47,150 nucleotides of DNA from a virus: positions 1-47,150 of IMG/VR virus record IMGVR_UViG_3300037106_000005. One strand, given 5' to 3'. The notes under the pieces were generated by a model. It ran no database searches and had not been told where the DNA came from. It worked only from the letters and a program-made list of their open reading frames with translations. This document shows positions 28,643 through 36,010 of the stretch, in pieces. A program made the position numbers and the translations under genes. Positions within the stretch are counted from its first letter, which is position 1; every line of letters begins with the position of its first letter.

Positions 28643-29897
28643 ACTCAGCACCCTCCTTGATAGTCTCTTGGACTTTATCAAGACAAGAGGTCTCAATCAT
28701 CAGATCATATCCCTTCACTTCAGATGCTAACTCCTTGCACTTATCAATAGCTTCTTTCATTGTATCTCCTAGACCAACGATAGATCCTACGTTACAAATC
28801 TTTCCTGTCTTCTGAGGAATGATACAGATTTCATCATCAACCTGCATAAAGTTCCTAAACTTAATCCATCGCCTCTGATCCTTAGGATATAAGATCTTCA
28901 TCCAATTCTGATCAGCCCACTGAGAATCAATACGAACTATAGCTGCGTACTTGGTACTGAACTTAGGAGAAACTATTCTTCCATTAGCTGCTTCCCATAT
29001 AACTTCTCCTAAGTTACTCACCATCTCAATATGAGCTTCAGAAGGAGGACTCCCCATTCTAATACATGGATCAGTAAGATATGGAATCCTATCTTTACCA
29101 ATCCTTACCTCTGTAGAGAAGAAGCCCCTAGATCCTTCTTCCTGAAAGATTGTGGAGAGGTGACTATTGATTAGTGTGAGGACTGCCGGAATATCCTCAT
29201 ACTTAGTCACCTCTCCTATGTACCCCAGTCCCTTGGCTTCATATCCGAACAGGGACTGATCTGGATACAAACCATCAACTGTCCATCCATCATAGCCTAT
29301 CTCAACACCTTCAAGAGTATGCTCGATGATGAACTCGTAGAAGTCTTTACTGTAACCGAGATCAATCCCTAGGCGATCAAAGAACTCACCAGACATAGTT
29401 TTCTTTATGTGATGATAAGTCTCTGTATCACCACGGTAGTAACTGATCTTCACCCAAGCATCATCAGTCTTTTCCAGTGTCTTCTTCAGGGCATCAACAC
29501 CGAAGAGTTGTTCAGTGTATGGACAGGGTAGCCCAGCCTTGTGCTGAGTCTGTCTTGATCTCCATCTATCTAATTCAAGGTATTCAGCTTTACGCATACC
29601 GAAGACTAAGCGTCCTAGACTAGCAAGATGCACTTGGAGACCAGAGGAATAAACATCTGGGAATACGAAGATGTCTATCTCTTTACTATCAACAAGTGTC
29701 CAGAAGTTCTCATCAGTCTTGATACGAATAATATCTTCAATACCATCTCCGATATAGTCCTTAGTAGACTTAACAAAGGCGTCTTCATTAGGGACATAGT
29801 AGAAGACCCTACCAAAGTCTCTAGCTAATCGAATAGCCAATTCACTAAAGAGTCCTTGGTCTACTACCATACAACTACGCTTAGATAAGTCTTCCAT
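28626..29897 (-). CDS. ATP-grasp enzyme, PurD-like
   Basis: A 423-residue protein with the ATP-grasp plan. The N-terminal 110 residues resemble a Rossmann-like pre-domain. 'AWVKISYYRGDTET' (about 147-160, K150) would contact ATP; 'EGVEIGYDGW' (196-205) and 'FFSTEVRIGKDRIPYLTDPC' (259-278) give the acidic metal ligands; residues 365-400 ('GSIVGLGDTMKEAIDKCKEL') match the C-domain of phosphoribosylamine-glycine ligase. ATP-grasp enzymes join a carboxylate to an amine via acylphosphate. A ligase within a virion operon, with no purine-synthesis genes, is unexpected; the substrate is unknown. AGGA eight bases before ATG. Confidence 0.75.
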   Translation of the reverse strand: MEDLSKRSCMVVDQGLFSELAIRLARDFGRVFYYVPNEDAFVKSTKDYIGDGIEDIIRIKTDENFWTLVDSKEIDIFVFPDVYSSGLQVHLASLGRLVFGMRKAEYLELDRWRSRQTQHKAGLPCPYTEQLFGVDALKKTLEKTDDAWVKISYYRGDTETYHHIKKTMSGEFFDRLGIDLGYSKDFYEFIIEHTLEGVEIGYDGWTVDGLYPDQSLFGYEAKGLGYIGEVTKYEDIPAVLTLINSHLSTIFQEEGSRGFFSTEVRIGKDRIPYLTDPCIRMGSPPSEAHIEMVSNLGEVIWEAANGRIVSPKFSTKYAAIVRIDSQWADQNWMKILYPKDQRRWIKFRNFMQVDDEICIIPQKTGKICNVGSIVGLGDTMKEAIDKCKELASEVKGYDLMIETSCLDKVQETIKEGAEYGINF

Positions 29898-29937
29898 ATA
29901 TAATATCCTAAGAGCTTTACAAAAACCGTGCCAAAAA

Positions 29938-32900
29938 TTAAAGTATGTCCGTGGTCTGAGGAATCACTCCACCCGTTTGTTTAGGAACCTTAGGCATCTT
30001 GTTTGGTAATCTATCTGAGGCCCTATCAGCTTTCTGGAACATAAAGTATCCGTATTTCTTCTTCTCTTCAGGAGGCATCTGATCATAAATCTCTTTGGCA
30101 TCACTGAAACTCATCCTCTTGAAAAGACGTTGGTAGTAAGGAAGACTAAGATCTTCAAGGTATCCCTCCTGAGTCATTGAGTTGGGATTGATGAGACCAT
30201 CGTTCATAGCTGTGGTTAACTCTTCATGAGTGATGGTTCGGTTCTTAATCTTATTACGGATGCTAGCCTTCTGTCTAATCATATCCCTATCATCAGCCTT
30301 TAGCTGAGGAAGTTTCTCCCTGACCTTATCAATGATCTGACGTTCAGCAGAAGTCTTAGGTTCGTTCTCATAATAAGGTTCAGCCTTAATACCACCAGCG
30401 GTAGCTAGTGCCTGACGTACTGCTGGAGTAGGACTTCCTTGTTTCATGGTCTGAATAACTCCAGTACCTCCGATAGGAATTGGAGCAGCATCGAATATAG
30501 ACTGGAGAGCAACATCACTGGGACTGAGCTTAGCTCCAGTGTAGTCTCTCCCATCTAGAATCATGTGTCCAATCCTAGATCCGATTGCAAACTTGTTCTG
30601 AGCAATCTGAGATATAACTTCACGAGGGTCTTTACTTTCTGAGTATCTCCAGAGATCATTAGTCACTTCAGCGAATATACCGAAAGCAGGAATCCAGACT
30701 CCATCTCCTCCACCCAGAGGAATGAAAGCATCGAGTGAGTGACCCTTCTCATTCTCCCATGTGGGCTTGCCTCTAGTAATCATATTAACTACTTGAAGTG
30801 CAGCGAATGTTCCGAGCATACCACGGACAGCAGTCATACCGGGATCACCTTGAAGTAAAGGCTTAAGTGATTCGGTCTTAGCAATCTTTGCACCTATTCT
30901 AATCGGTGCGCTAACTGCGAGAGCCTCCTTGCGAATCAGGCCCTCAACCCACTGAGGCGCAGTAAATATCAGACGACTCAAGTCCATAGCGGTCTGACTC
31001 TTAGACCATCCCTGATGCTGGATATTACCAAATGTAATGTTCTGCTCACGAATCAGCTGCGCCTTAAACTGTGTATCACTCAACTCGGGATATGATGATC
31101 TCTCATTCTCAAGTCTATCCAAGTAGGTCTGCCGTATAACTCCTTTAACGATTGAATCAAAGACAAACCTATTAGCTGCACCGAGTATAGGATGCTTAGA
31201 TATTACATCTCTATAGATTGCATCCGTATACTTCTGATCTCCAAGTCCAAGTCGCTGAGCCTCTTCGATGAGGGGACGATAGTGCTTAGCCCATGCAACT
31301 TCCTTGGGACTAATCATTCCCCTCTGACCCATATCATTGAGCGTATCGTCACTGTAATCGAGAAGCGTACCGGGTTTATACTTCATCTTACCTGTCTGAG
31401 CGAGCTGCCACCACAACTGCTTAGCGCCGTGATAGGTGTCGATCATCAGCTTGTAGTGTTTCCATCGTGCAGTTCCCTTCACTGCAATCCTACCGAGGAT
31501 AGATTGTTTAAAAGCAGACTGTCCAGTGAGTGCATGGAACAACTGATCGTATCCATCGAGTACATCAATCTTGTGACCGAACATATCTATGCGATGATAA
31601 CCCTGAGGAGTCTCTCCGTTAGCCATCTTAACGAACCCATCCTTGTATGGCATAGCGTTGGGTTCACCCTGCTTAGCGTCCTTGAGAAATGTACCAACTC
31701 CTTTAACTATCTGATTGCCAGATGAAGGATCGTTAATCTGTTTCCATGTATCAACCCAGTTTCTCGAGTTGATAAGCTTCTGACCGTGATAGATTCGACT
31801 ATCGACTACATCATCTATGAATGGATTCTCGGGATCAAATCCCTTTGAGATACCATCCCAGAAAGATTCAACACTACGTTCTTTGAGGAATGAAGTCCTA
31901 CCACCAACTCTTGCATCGAAGATTGTATGTTCTTTCCCCGTAACTGATTTAGTAGTCCAGTGATGAGGAATGTAGTCTTGAACTTCACCTACGTCAAGAC
32001 CGGCTTCGCGTTCAGCATTGAGTTGAGCATCCATCATCTCGCCAGCAGACTTCACGGCGGTATCAAGTTCGCCATCAGTAGCCTTCATCTCAGCGTAGTC
32101 ATAAAGCTCACCCCACGTCATAGGTTTTCCAGTAGGGCCTTTGATAGTCTTGTTGTTGACCTTAGCTACTTTGTCGAAGTTCTCGTTACGGTTTCTCCAC
32201 CGAGCCCAGTCTCCACCTGATTCACGAATGAGTGAAGCTGCAATCCTATCACGGTCTTCGATCTTGTATGAAGACTTTGATCTGAGTTTAGTCTTTACAT
32301 CTTCACCTGCCATCTTGCCCATGTGACCTGCACTGTTCTCAATACCATCATAGGTTTGAGAGATAGTCTTCTTGGTAGTACGAGGATTGACAATCAGTTC
32401 CTTGAATCGCTTAACATTAGCCTGTATCTGTTGAGCAGCAGCCTTCACTTTATTGCTAACCTTCATAGGATCAATACCAGGAAGGGTAGCGTTAAGGGTT
32501 TCACCAGGAGATTCTTCAGTCTTGAGTATATCAGACTTCTGTTTAGATGTAAGTGTTGGATCGTTCTGGATAGCATCTCTGACTATTGGGTTAGAAAGAT
32601 CAACATCGTTAAAGGTTCTACCAGGATCAAGACCTCTACGTTTCATTTCTTCTCTTGCCCAGTCAGGAAGATTCTGTTCGTTAATCTTACCTTGCTGAGG
32701 AGGGTTGTCATCTACTGGAGAAACTGGAGCTGCAACATCAGATGCTTTCAGTTCTGGTTTCCTAAACTCAGCTCGTTTCTTCTGGATATAATCAGTGACC
32801 TGTTCAGGAGTAGGATTCTTTTCTTTATCAAAGTAATAGTCGCCACGAGTTACAGGATCATGTATTTGAAGAAGTCTATCACTCTGGATTCCAGCAGGTT

Positions 32901-33909
32901 GAGCACCCTCCATTGTAGCAGCTTGGTCTATATCAGCACGACCAGTAGTTTTAATTGGAGGATTCTTACCTTCCGTTCCAGGTTTATCAGCATAGACTTC
33001 AACCTTACCAGTAGGAGCTTCAGCCTTTCCGTGTAGCATAGCACCACCAGCTACGAGTGATACTCCACCAAGAACTTCATTCAACTTACTGGACTCTTCA
33101 GGACTGAGACGATACTTGAGTAACTGTTTTAATGCAACCATCTCAGGAGTACCTTGTGGTATAGCATCAGCTACGGCATCAATATCTTCTCCGAGTGTAT
33201 GCTGAAGAATACCTGCACCTGTAGCAATTATGTTCTGTGGTAATGAGAACATGGGTTCAAGACTTCCTGCACGTCTCACATGATCTTCAATACTCTTAGC
33301 AGTATCTTCATCAACGCCGGATAAGCGAGTGACAATACGAGAAAATCTACCCATAGCATCGCCAGCAAGAGCGAAAGGTACAGAAGGAAGCGCAAAGGCT
33401 GACTCGAGAATAGTCTGTCCAAAGTCGATAGCTGCTCCAACTGGATTATCCTTGATGGCCTTAGTTGCTCGACTCCACGCCTTGAGTGCATTATCCCCCG
33501 CTGGAGATGGATTAGCCACAGTCTGAATGATAGCATTGGAGATAGCATTCTTGTTCAGTCCTTCCACCGCTCTACGAATTGGAGAGTTGATTGTACTCTC
33601 AATGCCTCCGACTATTCTCCTGCCGAGATCAGTAACTGTAGGCTTTCTAGGAGTACGATAACTCTCAGGAACATTAGCTTCCCAAGGACGAGGATCGGCT
33701 TTTGGATCACGTCCTACTGGTTCAGGAGTAGTCTGGATAGTACTGATCCTTTGCTTATCGTCATCGCTTAATTCAAGACTAGGCTGAGTGCTGACGATAG
33801 TATCCGGTAATACGTCTGGATCGAAGCCCATACGCTTTGCACCCGGTAGTACATCGGGATTGAAACTGGACTTGGTAGCGTCTGGAACTTTATTAGGATC
33901 GAAACTCAC
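29938..33909 (-). CDS. large ejection-type internal virion protein
   Basis: A 1,323-residue protein, the largest in the genome, starting with GTG in a GTGA overlap. The first 37 residues contain three 13-residue repeats (F at 3, 16, 29: 'FDPNKVPDA', 'FNPDVLPGA', 'FDPDVLPDT'). The rest is mostly helical with a few hydrophobic segments and proline-rich linkers; 'DYIPHHWTTKSV' stands near residue 650. Size, helicity and position after two other probable ejection proteins fit the large internal proteins of podoviruses that enter the host with the DNA. I see no lytic transglycosylase motif. Confidence 0.65.
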   Translation of the reverse strand: MSFDPNKVPDATKSSFNPDVLPGAKRMGFDPDVLPDTIVSTQPSLELSDDDKQRISTIQTTPEPVGRDPKADPRPWEANVPESYRTPRKPTVTDLGRRIVGGIESTINSPIRRAVEGLNKNAISNAIIQTVANPSPAGDNALKAWSRATKAIKDNPVGAAIDFGQTILESAFALPSVPFALAGDAMGRFSRIVTRLSGVDEDTAKSIEDHVRRAGSLEPMFSLPQNIIATGAGILQHTLGEDIDAVADAIPQGTPEMVALKQLLKYRLSPEESSKLNEVLGGVSLVAGGAMLHGKAEAPTGKVEVYADKPGTEGKNPPIKTTGRADIDQAATMEGAQPAGIQSDRLLQIHDPVTRGDYYFDKEKNPTPEQVTDYIQKKRAEFRKPELKASDVAAPVSPVDDNPPQQGKINEQNLPDWAREEMKRRGLDPGRTFNDVDLSNPIVRDAIQNDPTLTSKQKSDILKTEESPGETLNATLPGIDPMKVSNKVKAAAQQIQANVKRFKELIVNPRTTKKTISQTYDGIENSAGHMGKMAGEDVKTKLRSKSSYKIEDRDRIAASLIRESGGDWARWRNRNENFDKVAKVNNKTIKGPTGKPMTWGELYDYAEMKATDGELDTAVKSAGEMMDAQLNAEREAGLDVGEVQDYIPHHWTTKSVTGKEHTIFDARVGGRTSFLKERSVESFWDGISKGFDPENPFIDDVVDSRIYHGQKLINSRNWVDTWKQINDPSSGNQIVKGVGTFLKDAKQGEPNAMPYKDGFVKMANGETPQGYHRIDMFGHKIDVLDGYDQLFHALTGQSAFKQSILGRIAVKGTARWKHYKLMIDTYHGAKQLWWQLAQTGKMKYKPGTLLDYSDDTLNDMGQRGMISPKEVAWAKHYRPLIEEAQRLGLGDQKYTDAIYRDVISKHPILGAANRFVFDSIVKGVIRQTYLDRLENERSSYPELSDTQFKAQLIREQNITFGNIQHQGWSKSQTAMDLSRLIFTAPQWVEGLIRKEALAVSAPIRIGAKIAKTESLKPLLQGDPGMTAVRGMLGTFAALQVVNMITRGKPTWENEKGHSLDAFIPLGGGDGVWIPAFGIFAEVTNDLWRYSESKDPREVISQIAQNKFAIGSRIGHMILDGRDYTGAKLSPSDVALQSIFDAAPIPIGGTGVIQTMKQGSPTPAVRQALATAGGIKAEPYYENEPKTSAERQIIDKVREKLPQLKADDRDMIRQKASIRNKIKNRTITHEELTTAMNDGLINPNSMTQEGYLEDLSLPYYQRLFKRMSFSDAKEIYDQMPPEEKKKYGYFMFQKADRASDRLPNKMPKVPKQTGGVIPQTTDIL

Positions 33910-34913
33910 TTTATGATTCCCCGTTTCTTAAGATCATCAACCCAGTATTGATAGTTCTTGTGACCCTCATTCTTACTATTCTGAACCCAGTCAACCTTGT
34001 CCTTATCGTCTTGACTGATCTCAGTATTGAGAAGTGAGAACTTTTTCTTAGTCTCAGACTTCGCATTACTCTTGAGGTTGCCATACTTCCTATCCTGTTC
34101 ACGATAGACGTTCTGGAGTCCAGCCTTCTTATTCTTAGCATCCTGAATGGATTGCTTCGCGTCAGAGATTATCGCAGGCAATTCCTCATCCTTTGATCCG
34201 GGGAAGTACTGTTGACGCAATGCCTCCTTACCTTTAGCAGACGATGCCTTTAGGAGAAGATCCTCACTCTTAGCAATCTCACCATCGAGGTCATGTTCAG
34301 CATCTAGCATATGCTTACGCATACCCGTATAGGTTTTAATGTCAGCGAGTTCGGCATCTTTGCTGAGCTTGGCAGCTCTGGCAGTATGTTCATGGAGTTT
34401 GGCGAAGTACTCTTCACCATACCCTACGGGTTCAGGTACACTCAGTCCAACTGCTCGATCACGATAGAGACCTTTAATCTCCTGAATGTTATCGTTAATC
34501 GAGTTGTAGAGTTTCCTCTGGGTGGGAAGATCTTTCATCTCCTGTGCTTTGATATACTGTTCACTCATAGCCCTATGCTGTTGGATAGCAGTCATATAGC
34601 GTCTATCCTTCTCAGCATCCTTACGAGTCTGAGCGTTTGCCATAGCACCGAAGAGACTGTCTCCCATCTTGATTGCACCCATGCTACCCTCGGCTTCAGG
34701 ATAGCCTTGAACAGATGCGATCTTTCCCATTACATCAGGACTGAAAGCACTCTCGGGATGATCTGGATTGATACCTCTAAGAGCATCTCTTAAAGTCTTG
34801 TCAACAAATTCTCGACGCTTACTCTCTCCAAGAGTCTTTCCAATAGAAGCAAGAGCGTCTGCGAGTCCCTTGCCATATCCCATCTGTCCTAATTCACGCG
34901 GTAGATTCGCCAT
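33906..34913 (-). CDS. probable internal virion (ejection) protein
   Basis: A 335-residue, Lys/Glu-rich, almost wholly helical protein with long coiled coils ('DAEKDRRYMTAIQQHRAMSE', 'AKLSKDAELADIKTYTGMRK'). It lies between a small Gly/Ser/Ala-rich protein and the 1,323-residue protein, the three-gene order often found for podoviral ejection proteins. Coupled to the large gene by GTGA. No specific family. Confidence 0.55.
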   Translation of the reverse strand: MANLPRELGQMGYGKGLADALASIGKTLGESKRREFVDKTLRDALRGINPDHPESAFSPDVMGKIASVQGYPEAEGSMGAIKMGDSLFGAMANAQTRKDAEKDRRYMTAIQQHRAMSEQYIKAQEMKDLPTQRKLYNSINDNIQEIKGLYRDRAVGLSVPEPVGYGEEYFAKLHEHTARAAKLSKDAELADIKTYTGMRKHMLDAEHDLDGEIAKSEDLLLKASSAKGKEALRQQYFPGSKDEELPAIISDAKQSIQDAKNKKAGLQNVYREQDRKYGNLKSNAKSETKKKFSLLNTEISQDDKDKVDWVQNSKNEGHKNYQYWVDDLKKRGIIK

Positions 34914-34916
34914 TTA

Positions 34917-35441
34917 CTACCCCATCCTTTTAGTAAATGCGTCCCATCCCGAGACGTTACCTCCACCCTTCTTATTACCACCACCTAATATATCAAGGCC
35001 TTGAGTCCCAAGACCTACTAACCCTCCTGAGAATATATTAGCAAGAGATGTTAGTCCAGCAAGAAGATCTCCACCACTTGAACTATCCGAAAGTCCCTGC
35101 ATACCTAAACCCAGAGATTTCATAATCGAATCTATTGAAGTACTGATAGCAGCCTGATCAATCTGGGCCTTAGACTGAGCAGCGTTAGATCTTATTCCGG
35201 TTGCGTTCTTATTTGCAATATCAATTCCTCCCGATCCACCAGCAACTCCCATCGAGTTAAGTTGAGAGAATATATCGGATGTGCTGGTAGCTATATCTTT
35301 ACTAGCGCCTTGTTCAACACTAGTCTTTGCCATACCAGCCTTTTGATTTATCAGACTCTCCCAAGGAGACGATCCTCCCATAGCCATATCAAATAAAGAG
35401 GTCGCACCCTTTTCTTGCGGTGACTGAAAGAATGATCCCAT
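34917..35441 (-). CDS. small internal virion protein candidate
   Basis: A 174-residue protein rich in Gly, Ser, Ala and Leu, with 'LINQKAGMAKTSVEQGASKD' (helical) and 'LAGLTSLANIFSGGLVGLGT' (membrane-active-looking). Small ejection proteins that form pores in the outer membrane have this composition. Its ATG sits two bases after the GNAT gene stop. Function by analogy only. Confidence 0.5.
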   Translation of the reverse strand: MGSFFQSPQEKGATSLFDMAMGGSSPWESLINQKAGMAKTSVEQGASKDIATSTSDIFSQLNSMGVAGGSGGIDIANKNATGIRSNAAQSKAQIDQAAISTSIDSIMKSLGLGMQGLSDSSSGGDLLAGLTSLANIFSGGLVGLGTQGLDILGGGNKKGGGNVSGWDAFTKRMG

Positions 35442-35442
35442 G

Positions 35443-35808
35443 CTATTCCTCGATCAGCTTAAAGATTCTGAAGTCTTCGGGAGGAATCTGTTTGAATCCT
35501 ACCCTCTCCATCTCAACATGAAGCTTCTCATTTGAAGTCCTGACGTGAGCCAGTGTCACTTTGCTATTCAATGCCGACAGAGCACCCATCATTCTGTTGT
35601 AGAGCTTAACTCCTATCGTAGGATTATCACAGACGAATGGTTCTATCAGAGCACAAGCGTGAGCAAGTATGAATCCCTGTAGTTCACCCTGTTCAGTCTC
35701 GGCTATGAATCCCACGAAAGGAACTCCAGCCTCGTACTTAATATCATGCTTCCTAAGCATCTCTTTAATCTTAGGAACATCAGTTGCTTTCCACCTACGG
35801 TAGATCAT
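35443..35808 (-). CDS. GNAT-family acetyltransferase-like protein
   Basis: A 121-residue protein. 'YRRWKATDVPKIKEMLRKH' opens like a GNAT N-acetyltransferase; 'GFIAETEQGELQGFILAHAC' is the beta-hairpin core, and 'YNRMMGALSAL' and 'NEKLHVEMERVGFKQIP' match the cofactor-binding helix and the closing motif. The canonical acetyl-CoA loop (R/Q-x-x-G-x-G/A) is not clear, so the protein may be shortened or inactive. Lying among ejection genes, it could modify virion or host proteins. Confidence 0.62.
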   Translation of the reverse strand: MIYRRWKATDVPKIKEMLRKHDIKYEAGVPFVGFIAETEQGELQGFILAHACALIEPFVCDNPTIGVKLYNRMMGALSALNSKVTLAHVRTSNEKLHVEMERVGFKQIPPEDFRIFKLIEE

Positions 35809-35809
35809 T

Positions 35810-36010
35810 TCATCCCCCGTTATCGGTAATTATTACCCAATGGCCGCCAATCGCGTCAGGATCGTTTTTGCGGGGCGATTGTCCCGAACGGCCAATGCAT
35901 ATCCCCCGCACCGTGATCGCCCGTTGTGGGGCATCGTGGAACGAATAAATCCCATTCCGTGACCATGTTGACCCTGCCCCATGCGTTTTTGACGAATCCC
36001 CGGTTTTCAT
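35810..36010 (-). CDS. small protein of foreign codon use
   Basis: A 66-residue frame, ATG 36010 overlapping the nozzle-gene stop (TAATG). Codons such as CGG, GGG and TCG, rare elsewhere here, dominate, so the segment looks recently acquired. The protein is Gly/Ser/Arg-rich ('GSTWSRNGIYSFHDAPQRAI', 'GGHWVIITDNG'). No ribosome site is strong. Family not recognised. Confidence 0.45.
   Translation of the reverse strand: MKTGDSSKTHGAGSTWSRNGIYSFHDAPQRAITVRGICIGRSGQSPRKNDPDAIGGHWVIITDNGG

Noticed and set aside
29918-29934. Sigma-54-like promoter upstream of the ATP-grasp gene (TTGGCAC then TTTTTGTA).
   Set aside because: The near-invariant GC of the -12 element is GT here, no activator site is visible, and the site lies in a short gap in a continuous operon. 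A chance match is likely.
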